From: Dehalococcoidia bacterium
GTDB lineage: Bacteria > Chloroflexota > Dehalococcoidia > Bin125
Assembly: GCA_022822855.1 (NCBI GenBank)
Contig: JAJDYG010000016.1
Span: 107,835 to 171,834 of the forward strand
Direction of reading: 5' to 3'
Length of the DNA stretch: 64,000 nucleotides
A program made the translations under genes and the position numbers. Shown piece by piece: positions 25,936 to 34,406 of the stretch (positions are counted from its first letter, which is position 1; each line of letters opens with the position of its first letter). The notes beneath the pieces were generated by a model that worked only from the letters and a program-made list of their open reading frames with translations, was not told the origin of the DNA and ran no database searches.

Positions 25936-26139
25936 ACCGACAGACTTCCCTCTCTGCACGGGTCGGCCGAACTCATCCCGAGCAATCCCACCGCGCAAGT
26001 CTGCATCATAACGACGCGTCCCCGCCCCACGTTCGCGCAGAGCAGAGCGACCGTGACGCGATCTTGCGCTTCTGAGGGCCACGATCTACCGTTGCCTCAG
26101 TCTCATCGGCTGCAGGCGAAAGCGCAGTGTGGGAACAAG

Positions 26140-27234
26140 ATGGTCTCACAATCCTCCGACGGTCCCTCCGACACATCGCAGCCGCCCGTGTTCCTGACCG
26201 GCGCCGCTGGTCACGTGGGGGCCAATCTGGTCCGCCGGTTGCTCGACGACGGCACTCGAGTCCGAGTCTTACTGAGATCCGAGGACAACAACGAAGCCGT
26301 GGAGGGGCTCGATGTCGAGCGCGTCTACGGCGATATTCGAGATCTCGACTCGACCAGGCAGGCCCTTGCCGGTTGTCACGGCGTTTTCCACGTGGCTGCT
26401 CTCGTCTCCACCATCGATGGCGACGACGCCCATCGACGGGATGTCTTCGAATCCAACGTGCTGGGCACTCGCAATGTGCTCCAGGCGGCGCGAGAACTCG
26501 ACGCCGGGAAAGTCGTCGTGACAGGCTCCTTCAGCGCCGTTGGCTATGACCTCGACGACACATCCACTCCGACCAGGGAGTCAATGCCGTTCTATCCCAT
26601 GGAACGCACGATGCCCTACGAACGCAGCAAAGCGATGGTCGAAAGCGAGTGTTGGCACGCGGCCGCTACTGGTCAAGAGGTCGTGATCGCCACCTGCTGC
26701 GCGGTGCTCGGCGGTAATGACTTCCTCCCTTCGCGCGTGGGCCGCACGTTGTGTGATTTCGCGAACCGAAAGCTCCACGCGTACGTTGATGGAGGGTTCG
26801 AGTTCGTGGCGGCCGACGACATCGTCCAGGGACACCTACTGTGTATGGAACGCGGGCGTTCGGGAGAGAAGTACATCTTCAGCACCGAGTATCAGACCAT
26901 CTCCAACCTCCTGGATCACTTCCAGGAAGTCACCGGCGTGCAACGACCGCGTCGGCAGATTCCGCTGGGCCTGATGCTCCCGTTTGCGGAAGTGTCGAGC
27001 TACCTGCTCAGCCGGTTCTACCCGAGCTATCCCCAGCGCTTCACACCCGGCGCGATCCGACTGTTGCAGCAGTGCCGCCACGCCGACACCAGCAAGGCCA
27101 AAGAGGAGCTCGGCTTCCAACCGTCCTCGATCCGCGGGGCGATCGAGGACGCGTACGCGTTTCACTACCAGCGCGATGCCATCAAGAATCCGCGTGTCAA
27201 ACCACCGCGAGCAGCCACGACGGCAGATGTGTAG
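26140..27234 (+). CDS. 3-beta-hydroxysteroid dehydrogenase-type SDR (candidate sterol C4-decarboxylase)
   Basis: A 364-residue extended SDR. The NAD site is TGAAGHVGAN near residue 20, with an acidic DxxD region (VYGDIRDLDS), and the catalytic pair is Y160/K164 (YERSK). The family contains NSDHL/ERG26 and bacterial SdmB, which oxidise the 3-hydroxyl and decarboxylate a 4-carboxysterol. The next gene is a Rieske oxygenase, matching the SdmA/SdmB pairing of Methylococcus. The start is ATG 26140 because earlier sequence is antisense to the EBP-like gene. First gene of a five-gene operon; the sterol role is inferred from context. Confidence 0.8.
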   Translation: MVSQSSDGPSDTSQPPVFLTGAAGHVGANLVRRLLDDGTRVRVLLRSEDNNEAVEGLDVERVYGDIRDLDSTRQALAGCHGVFHVAALVSTIDGDDAHRRDVFESNVLGTRNVLQAARELDAGKVVVTGSFSAVGYDLDDTSTPTRESMPFYPMERTMPYERSKAMVESECWHAAATGQEVVIATCCAVLGGNDFLPSRVGRTLCDFANRKLHAYVDGGFEFVAADDIVQGHLLCMERGRSGEKYIFSTEYQTISNLLDHFQEVTGVQRPRRQIPLGLMLPFAEVSSYLLSRFYPSYPQRFTPGAIRLLQQCRHADTSKAKEELGFQPSSIRGAIEDAYAFHYQRDAIKNPRVKPPRAATTADV

Positions 27235-27280
27235 TCATGCCAGCCAAGTCAGCCAGTACATCTCCCGGGGACAAGATCGC

Positions 27281-28390
27281 ATGAGCACCGCCATCGAGCC
27301 GACGCGGCCTGGGCCGCCCGATCTCGCTGATGCCAACAATCTGCGCCAGCAGGCGCGCGCGGCGGGTATGAACCCGGACTACTGGTACGCGGTCGAAGAA
27401 GTGCGCCGAGTCGAGCCTGGCACCGTGACCGAGGTCGTCTTCTGGAAGCAGTCGATCGCCCTCTACCGCTCGGAGGACGGTTCCTTTCACGCGATGGAGA
27501 ATCGTTGTCTGCACCGTCAGATCAAGCTCTCCCTCGGCGAGGTGGAGGGCTGCCGACTCGTCTGCGGCTACCACGGCTGGCGCTACGACGAAGAGGGCCG
27601 CGTCGTCGAAGTCCCCGATCTGTTTGGACGCGAGCAGGTGCCGAGGCTCTCGGTGCGCTCCTACCCCGTGCAAGTCCGCTACGGCCTCGTCTGGATCTTC
27701 CCCGGAGACCCTGCCCTGGCCGAGGAGCGCCGGATCCCGGAGATTCCCGAGCTTGAGGGACCCGGCCGTTGGGCCTGCGTCCCGCTGACTTTCGATCTCT
27801 CCGCGCACCATTCGATCATCATCGACAACGTGAGCGACTTCTCCCACGCTTATCTACACCGTCAGTATCGGCCGTTCGACGGCGCGACGCTTACCCGCCA
27901 CGAGACTATCGGCGACAATGTGCACCTGGCCTATGAGACCCGAGTGGGTCGCGGACGCATCTCAGGAAAGTTCGTCGATCACAATCGTCTCAACACCAAC
28001 CACATGGAACTCTGCTACGAATATCCTTACCAGCGGTCCAACACCGACGATGAAATCAAGCACTGGCTGTTTGTGCTGCCGATCGACGAGCGGACCACGC
28101 GAACGTTCTTCCTCTTCTACTTCAGGTCGCTCAAGATCCCCATGCTCCCGGTCCGCATTCCTCGCTGGGCCATGACCACCGTCTTGCGGATCGCGAATCG
28201 TGTGCTGATCGGCCCGCTGCTTTCGCAGGACCGCTGGGCGGTGGAGGCTGAGCAGACGGGCTACGAGAAGAACTGGGACGCGCCTCCAATCGAGGTCAAC
28301 CCGGTCGTCCGCTCCTTCCAACAGGTGACGGTCCGCAAGTGGCGGGAGCACCTGGACCGCGAGAACGCCTCTAACTCCACCGATGCCTGA
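27281..28390 (+). CDS. Rieske oxygenase, candidate sterol C4-methyl oxidase (SdmA-like)
   Basis: A 369-residue Rieske non-haem iron oxygenase. Cluster ligands are C76-x-H78 and C95-x2-H98 (CLHRQI, CGYHGW), and the catalytic iron motif is DNVSDFSHAYLHRQY. C-terminal hydrophobic stretches could contact the membrane. In Methylococcus a Rieske oxygenase (SdmA) oxidises a C4 methyl of sterols, unlike the eukaryotic ERG25 di-iron enzyme, and then an SDR (SdmB) decarboxylates. Here the SDR lies 46 bases upstream. ATG 27281 has GGGGACA upstream. Its last 8 bases overlap the reductase gene. Electron partners are not in the window. Confidence 0.82.
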   Translation: MSTAIEPTRPGPPDLADANNLRQQARAAGMNPDYWYAVEEVRRVEPGTVTEVVFWKQSIALYRSEDGSFHAMENRCLHRQIKLSLGEVEGCRLVCGYHGWRYDEEGRVVEVPDLFGREQVPRLSVRSYPVQVRYGLVWIFPGDPALAEERRIPEIPELEGPGRWACVPLTFDLSAHHSIIIDNVSDFSHAYLHRQYRPFDGATLTRHETIGDNVHLAYETRVGRGRISGKFVDHNRLNTNHMELCYEYPYQRSNTDDEIKHWLFVLPIDERTTRTFFLFYFRSLKIPMLPVRIPRWAMTTVLRIANRVLIGPLLSQDRWAVEAEQTGYEKNWDAPPIEVNPVVRSFQQVTVRKWREHLDRENASNSTDA

Positions 28391-29480
28391 ACTCCCTTCG
28401 GCCTGGACCTCTTTGTCGGGCGCTCATCTGCTCGAGGCCGCGGCGATCTTCGCCGTCTTCGTCGGCATTTTGTTGCTCGGTTCGAAGTGGCTTCCGGGGC
28501 AACGGATGGATGGCAGGCCTGACGCCGACGGAGTGACACGCACCTACCATCTCAACGGGCTCGCGCTGTTCCTGGTTGTTCTGCTTCTGGCCGTGCTCGG
28601 CGACATCTTCGACGTGATCTCACTGTCGATGCTGCACACTCACTTCGCCGAGCTGTTCATTGTGGCGAATGTGTTCGCCTTCTCGCTGTCAGCCGGTCTG
28701 TACTGGCAGGCGTCTCGCAGCCAGAGCGATTCACCCGGCCTCTGGCGAGGACTCTTCTTCGGCCGTCAGCTCAACCCAACGTGGTTCGGAGTCGATCTGA
28801 AGCTGTTCAGCTACCGGCCCTCGCTGATCGCTCTGGCGCTGTTCAACGTGTCGTTCGCAGTCGTCCAATACGACACGCACGGCGAGCTGTCGCTGCAGAT
28901 GATCCTCTATCAGGCCTTCACCCTCATATACGTACTGAACTACTTCCAGTTCGAGTACGGAATGATCTACACGTGGGACATCGTCTCGGAGCGGTTCGGC
29001 TGGATGCTGGCCTGGGGCGATTACGTACTGGTACCGTTTTTCTACTGTCTGGCGGGCTGGTGGTTGGTGGATTCCACCGATTCGATACATGGTGCGGCCG
29101 CCGCGGCGATCTGCGTGCTGTTCGTCGTTGGCTTTCTCGCGTTTCGGGGCGCCAACGAGCAGAAGCACCGATTCAAGCAGAATGCTCAGGTCTCGATCTG
29201 GCGCCGGCCAGCGGAGTCTCTGGACGGACGGCTGCTGGTATCGGGATTCTGGGGTCTGGGACGTCATCTGAACTACACGGGCGAGATCTGCGTGTACTTT
29301 GCCTTCGCGCTGACAACAGGTTTCTCCTCCTGGATCCCGTTTGTCTTGCCCGTCTGGCTGACGGCGCTGTTGTGGCATCGATCCCTGCGCGACGACCGCC
29401 GTTGCCGGACCAAGTACGGCGAACTCTGGGAACGCTACACCCAGCGAGTACCCTATGCCCTGATCCCGCGGGTCTACTAG
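28383..29480 (+). CDS. ERG4/ERG24-family sterol reductase, likely delta14-reductase
   Basis: A 365-residue polytopic membrane enzyme with about 8-9 helices. Two diagnostic C-terminal signatures are present: RHLNYTGEI (sterol reductase box, about residue 293) and HRSLRDDRRCRTKYGELWER followed by a VPYALIPRVY end. The family includes ERG24/TM7SF2 (delta14), ERG4 and DHCR7, all using NADPH. Delta14 is the most likely job here, because the next gene is CYP51, whose product carries that double bond. It overlaps the Rieske gene by 8 bases. Regiochemistry is inference. Confidence 0.85.
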   Translation: MPELPSAWTSLSGAHLLEAAAIFAVFVGILLLGSKWLPGQRMDGRPDADGVTRTYHLNGLALFLVVLLLAVLGDIFDVISLSMLHTHFAELFIVANVFAFSLSAGLYWQASRSQSDSPGLWRGLFFGRQLNPTWFGVDLKLFSYRPSLIALALFNVSFAVVQYDTHGELSLQMILYQAFTLIYVLNYFQFEYGMIYTWDIVSERFGWMLAWGDYVLVPFFYCLAGWWLVDSTDSIHGAAAAAICVLFVVGFLAFRGANEQKHRFKQNAQVSIWRRPAESLDGRLLVSGFWGLGRHLNYTGEICVYFAFALTTGFSSWIPFVLPVWLTALLWHRSLRDDRRCRTKYGELWERYTQRVPYALIPRVY

Positions 29481-29512
29481 GAACGGCGGACCAGGGTCTG
29501 TTGGAGACATAG

Positions 29513-30901
29513 ATGGTTCAACTGCGCAGCGCATCGACCGCTTCACAGGAGGCGCGCGAGATCCCCGCGCTCGATGGCGCAGCGCCGCTGATTGGCCATC
29601 TGCGGGACTTTCAACGCGACCCGGTGGCTATGTTGAGCCGCGGGCAGAGTCAGTTGGGCGATCTGTTCCGCTTCCGACTCGGTCCCCGCCAGTTTGTGCT
29701 CTTCAGCGGACCCGAGGCTCACGATGCCTTCTTCAGCGCGCCCGAAGACCAACTGAACGCGAAATCCGTCTATCAGTTCACGGTCCCGATCTTCGGTCGC
29801 GGCGTGGCTTACGACGTCGCCCCACAGGTCATGGATGAGCAGCTCGGGTTTCTCTATCCGGCGCTCCGCGATTCGGCGATGCAACAGTTCGCCCGCATCA
29901 TGTTCGAGGAGACCTCTCAGTTCGCAGACTCGCTCGGCGAAGCAGGCGAAATCGATCTACCCGCGGCGATGAACGAACTAACCGTGAACATCGCCAGCCG
30001 CAGTTTGATCGGACAAGAGGTCCGCGATCAGGTGGACGCCGGGTTCGCTGATGCCTATCACGATCTGCAAAAGGGCATCAACACGCTGGGCTTCTTTCTG
30101 CCCAGGCTCCCCACCCCCGCGCATCGCAGCCGCGATCGGGCGCGCAAACAGGTGGCCGAGATCTTCGGTCGGGTGATGACTGCGCGCCGGCGCGATGGAG
30201 TTCGTCCCGACGACTTCATGCAGTCGCTCATGGACGCCACCTACGAGGACGGCCGGGCTTTGAGCGACGACGAGATCACGGGAATTCTCTTGACGGTGCT
30301 GTTCGCCGGTCAGCACACCAGCGCCGTGCTTGCGACCTGGACCGGTCTGGAGCTTCTGAGAGCTTCGTCATACCTCGCGAGGGTCCGCGATGAGACCCGC
30401 GCGGTTTACGGCGAGACGGGCAGCATGAGTCTGGACGGCCTGAAGCAACAGGTGACGATGGAACACGCCGTCCGAGAGTGCGAGCGACTTCACCCGCCGC
30501 TGATCCTGCTGATCCGCAAGGTACTCAAGCCGATGCGCTACGCAGACTACGTCGTGCCCGAGGGCGCGCTGGCCATGGTGTCGCCGGCGGTCTCTCACCG
30601 GTTACCGCATCTGTTCGCCAACCCCGACCGCTTCAACCCGGACCGCTTCGCACCGCCCGCTCGTGAGGACAGACAGCACCACTACACCTTGATCGGATTC
30701 GGTGGCGGCAAACACCGCTGCATGGGTAAGCACTTTGCCGAGATGCAGGTGAAAGCGATCTGGACCGTGCTGCTCGACCGCTTCGACCTCAGTCTCGAGA
30801 CTGATTTCCCCGCCCCCAACTACGGAAGCTGGGTGACAGGGCCGGAAGCGCCCTGCCGGCTCCGCTACCGGCGCCGTTCGCAGGGCAGAGTCTTCCGGTG
30901 A
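29513..30901 (+). CDS. CYP51: Sterol 14-alpha-demethylase cytochrome P450
   Basis: A 462-residue CYP51. The B-C loop signature YQFTVPIFGRGVAYD (residues 87-101) matches the family consensus YxxxxPxFGxxVxYD. The I-helix has the CYP51-specific AGQHTS (265-270), and the haem loop is FGGGKHRCMG with cysteine C403. The enzyme removes the 14-alpha-methyl of lanosterol-type sterols in three oxidations. No N-terminal membrane anchor is present, as usual for bacterial CYP51. GGAG lies 6 bases before the ATG. Its TGA overlaps the next start (GTGA), so translation is coupled to the cyclase fusion. Confidence 0.95.
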   Translation: MVQLRSASTASQEAREIPALDGAAPLIGHLRDFQRDPVAMLSRGQSQLGDLFRFRLGPRQFVLFSGPEAHDAFFSAPEDQLNAKSVYQFTVPIFGRGVAYDVAPQVMDEQLGFLYPALRDSAMQQFARIMFEETSQFADSLGEAGEIDLPAAMNELTVNIASRSLIGQEVRDQVDAGFADAYHDLQKGINTLGFFLPRLPTPAHRSRDRARKQVAEIFGRVMTARRRDGVRPDDFMQSLMDATYEDGRALSDDEITGILLTVLFAGQHTSAVLATWTGLELLRASSYLARVRDETRAVYGETGSMSLDGLKQQVTMEHAVRECERLHPPLILLIRKVLKPMRYADYVVPEGALAMVSPAVSHRLPHLFANPDRFNPDRFAPPAREDRQHHYTLIGFGGGKHRCMGKHFAEMQVKAIWTVLLDRFDLSLETDFPAPNYGSWVTGPEAPCRLRYRRRSQGRVFR

Positions 30902-33900
30902 CTCCGGTGACCGATGCCAGTTCGAACCGCTACGACGTAGCCATCGTCGGCGCCGGGCCGGTGGGCAGCCTGTGCGCGCTTGCCCACGCCCGACGGGGCC
31001 ATCGCGTCGTGCTGCTCGAAGCGAATCCGTCGGCGTCCAACCGACTGGCCGGCGAGTGGTTGCACCCTCCGGCGGCGCGAATCTTGAGTGAGTTCGGGAT
31101 TTCGATCGACGCGGACCCACACAGCGCTTCCGGCAGAGGATTTGCTGTGTTCCCGGAAGACGGCCGGGAGCCGATCGTGCTTCCCTATTCGGATGGATCC
31201 CGCGGACTGGTGTGTGAGCATTCAACACTCGTTTCACAGTTACGCCAGGCGGCGGAAGAAGAACCCGCTATTGACCTCAAGCTTCACGCCCGTGTGCACC
31301 ACCTGGACGACGAGCGGCTGACCTACTCGCAGAACGACGAAGACCATACCGTCGTCGCCGAGCGAATCGTAGGCGCCGACGGTCGGTCTTCCATCGTCCG
31401 GCGGTCGCTGGGCCTGACTGGGAAGTCAAAGGCGTGCTCGCGGATGATCGGCATCACGCTTAACGATGTGAACCTGCCGTTGGAGGGCTATGGGCATGTC
31501 GTCTGCGGCGCGCCCGGTCCGATGCTGATTTATCGCTTGGACGATGACCGAGTCCGGGCGGTCATCGACGTGCCACTGGACCATGCTCCTCAGGACTGGA
31601 GAGACTTGCTGGCGGATTCATACGCACCCTGGCTGCCGGAATCCCTGCGGGCCGAATTCATCGAAGCCTGGTCCGATCAGCGATTTCATGCCGCTACCAA
31701 TGTGGTCAGCCCGCGTCTCACCTACGGGACCTCGCGCCGAGTGCTGATTGGCGACGCTGCAGGCCACTACCACCCCTTGACCGCCACGGGCCTCACCCTT
31801 GGATTCGGAGATGCACTCGCCCTGGCCGAGAGCGATCAGTTCGCAGACTTCAGCAACGAACGGTTTGATGCGACTCGAGTTCCCGAGCTCTTGTCGATGG
31901 GAATCTACGAGGTCTTCGCCGATCAGCACGCCGAAGCTGCTGCGATCCGCCGCGCGATGTACGGTCGCTGGAGGGCAAGCGCCCCGGTCCGCGATCGAAC
32001 CATGGACCTGCTGGCCTGCGAAGATACCGCGGTGAGGAACCTGATCTGGGAGTTCTCGGCGACCCTCGGATGGGCGTTGAAGGCAGCGATCCCGAACTCG
32101 ATCGACCGACCTGCGTGGCGGGAGTTCCGAGATGTCGCCCGCGGAATGGGAGACCGCATGGTGTGGCTCCTGCGCAGCGGTTGGCGCATGCACAACGTCA
32201 GACGCGCGGGCGGCAAGGAACCTGAACGGCCTACCGAGACCTTGACTCGCGCGTTTCTAACCTCCATGCCGTCAGGGTCATCTGTGTCGCCGGTCTCGTC
32301 GCCGGACGCTGATCCAGGCCCAGCGGACGTGGTGTCCCCTGACGCCGGTCCAGCCCTCGAGCGAGCCGTTGCACGCCTGTTGGATCTGCAGGGGAAGGAT
32401 GGCGGTTGGGAAGGTGAGATGGTCTGGTGCCCCATGATCACGGCGCAGTGGGTCCTGCTGCATCACATCATCGGGCGGCCGATTGAGCCCGAGCGGAGGC
32501 AGCGGGTGCTCCGCTACTTCGAGCAATCACGGTTGCCGGAAGGATTGTGGGGCCTGCACGAGCACTCCCCGCCGCACCTGTTCGTCACAACCCTGGTGTA
32601 TGTGGCTTCACGACTGCTTGGCCTGGAGCAGGACGATGAACTGATCGAACCCGGACGGCGATTCATACAGTCGGAGGGCACGCTCGGCACTCCAAGCTGG
32701 GGCAAGTTCTGGCTGGCGCTCCTCAATCTCTATGACTGGGACGGACTCCACCCCGTCCTCCCAGAACTGTGGAGCCTGCCCCGTCGGCTGCCGCTGCACC
32801 CGTCGAACTGGTATTGCCACACTCGGCTGATCTATATGGCCATGGCCGCGATTTACGCGGGTCGCTTCCAGACTCCTGTCACACCGCTGATCTCCTCCCT
32901 GCGGGAAGAGTTGTTCCCTCAGGGGTATGAATCTGTCGACTTTCCCGCACATCGCGGTCACTTGCGTCAGGCTGACCTGTTCGCGAAGCCGACGGCCTCG
33001 CTACGGGCGTTGTATCGCGGTGCACAGGTGGTTGAGCGTCTTCACGTCAAGAGCCTGCGGGATAAGTCAACGGACGCGCTGATTGGCCAGATCAAGTGGG
33101 AACTGAACACGACGGATCACACGAGCATCTCACCGGTGAGCGGCCTGCTCAACATCCTCGCCCTGTGGTTGCATGATCCTGACGATGCCGACTTTCGGCG
33201 CGCCCTGGATCAGGTCGACCTCTGGTTCTGGGAAGACGATGAACGCGGCGCCCGCATGACCGGCGCGAGAAGCGCCTCGTGGGACACGGGATTCGCGCTG
33301 CAAGCCCTGTCGACCGCGGCTCAGGTTGACGGCGTAGCGGCCGCGCTGCAGCGCGGAACCGCCTACCTGCAAGAACAGCAGATTGAGACCAGCTTTCCCG
33401 GCTTTCGCAAGGCGTATCGCAACGACCCGAAGGGCGGTTGGTGCTTCGCGGCGCGATGGCACGGCTGGCCCGTGACGGACTGCACGGCGGAGGCCGTGCT
33501 CGGGATTCTCGCTGCCGACCGGGAGTCGGTCAGCGCGACGGCACTGCGTGAGGCGGTGCGCTTCATGCTGCGCGGGCAGAATCGCGATGGCGGATTCGGC
33601 AGCTACGAATCCCAGCGCTCCCTGATCGATCTTGAGACGTTGAACCCTGCCGAGATGTTCGGCGAGTCGATGACGGAGCATTCCTACGTCGAATGCACAG
33701 CCTCGTGCCTGGCAGCGCTGGCCGCATGTCGGGAGCACTATCCGGATGTCATCGATCAGGCCGCAGAGGAGGCGATGGCGCGAGCCGAGGCCTCGCTTCG
33801 CCGGACTCAAGCTCGGGATGGATCGTGGCGCGGGGTCTGGGGGGTTCAGTACATCTACGGCACATTCTTCGGTATCCGAGGCTTGATTGCCGCCGGAGCC

Positions 33901-34272
33901 CGACCTGACGACCCGGCGCTGCGTTCTGCCTGTCAGTGGCTGCTCGATCGCCAGCGGGAAGATGGCGGCTGGGGCGAGCACCACAGCGGCTGCATGAGTG
34001 GGAAGTACGTGCCTCACCACGAGAGTCAGGTCATCCACACCGCCTGGGCCCTGATCGCGCTGCTCGAAGCGGAGGATTCAAACTGGACGGCCATCACGCG
34101 GGGCGTGGAGTTTCTGATCAACCACCAGTGCGCGGACGGGACGTGGCCCAAGCAGGACATGGCTGGCGTGTTCTTCCGCACGGCGCTCCTCGACTACGTC
34201 CTCTACCGACAGTACTTCCCGCTGCACGCGCTGGGGCTGTATGAAGCTCGGCGCACGGCCCGCCACCTCTGA
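30898..34272 (+). CDS. Squalene epoxidase-oxidosqualene cyclase fusion (sterol synthase)
   Basis: The 1124-residue polypeptide joins two enzymes. Residues 1 to about 430 are an FAD monooxygenase of squalene epoxidase type: GAGPVG at 18-23, RLAGEWLHPP (the RxxGExLxP squalene-epoxidase signature) and the FAD-binding GD at 285-286 (GDAAGHYHPLT). After a Ser/Pro-rich linker, residues about 480-1124 are an oxidosqualene cyclase: acid motif DCTAE (D861), WYCHTRLIYMAM, HLFVTTL and QW repeats (QNRDGGFGSYE, QARDGSWRG, QREDGGWGE). The residue two before D861 is valine and six before is histidine, a lanosterol-synthase-like pattern. One protein would turn squalene into a cyclised sterol. Starts at GTG 30898, overlapping CYP51. 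Confidence 0.93.
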   Translation: MTPVTDASSNRYDVAIVGAGPVGSLCALAHARRGHRVVLLEANPSASNRLAGEWLHPPAARILSEFGISIDADPHSASGRGFAVFPEDGREPIVLPYSDGSRGLVCEHSTLVSQLRQAAEEEPAIDLKLHARVHHLDDERLTYSQNDEDHTVVAERIVGADGRSSIVRRSLGLTGKSKACSRMIGITLNDVNLPLEGYGHVVCGAPGPMLIYRLDDDRVRAVIDVPLDHAPQDWRDLLADSYAPWLPESLRAEFIEAWSDQRFHAATNVVSPRLTYGTSRRVLIGDAAGHYHPLTATGLTLGFGDALALAESDQFADFSNERFDATRVPELLSMGIYEVFADQHAEAAAIRRAMYGRWRASAPVRDRTMDLLACEDTAVRNLIWEFSATLGWALKAAIPNSIDRPAWREFRDVARGMGDRMVWLLRSGWRMHNVRRAGGKEPERPTETLTRAFLTSMPSGSSVSPVSSPDADPGPADVVSPDAGPALERAVARLLDLQGKDGGWEGEMVWCPMITAQWVLLHHIIGRPIEPERRQRVLRYFEQSRLPEGLWGLHEHSPPHLFVTTLVYVASRLLGLEQDDELIEPGRRFIQSEGTLGTPSWGKFWLALLNLYDWDGLHPVLPELWSLPRRLPLHPSNWYCHTRLIYMAMAAIYAGRFQTPVTPLISSLREELFPQGYESVDFPAHRGHLRQADLFAKPTASLRALYRGAQVVERLHVKSLRDKSTDALIGQIKWELNTTDHTSISPVSGLLNILALWLHDPDDADFRRALDQVDLWFWEDDERGARMTGARSASWDTGFALQALSTAAQVDGVAAALQRGTAYLQEQQIETSFPGFRKAYRNDPKGGWCFAARWHGWPVTDCTAEAVLGILAADRESVSATALREAVRFMLRGQNRDGGFGSYESQRSLIDLETLNPAEMFGESMTEHSYVECTASCLAALAACREHYPDVIDQAAEEAMARAEASLRRTQARDGSWRGVWGVQYIYGTFFGIRGLIAAGARPDDPALRSACQWLLDRQREDGGWGEHHSGCMSGKYVPHHESQVIHTAWALIALLEAEDSNWTAITRGVEFLINHQCADGTWPKQDMAGVFFRTALLDYVLYRQYFPLHALGLYEARRTARHL

Positions 34273-34406
34273 TACCGCGTTCGCGGCTGGCCGCCGTTCT
34301 GGTTCTGTGCTGCCTCCAGGATGGTCTACCATTCGCTATGCATTGACCGTGTGCAAGTCAGAATCCATGCATGTAGCGATCGTGCAGCCGGCCAAGCCCT
34401 CAAACG

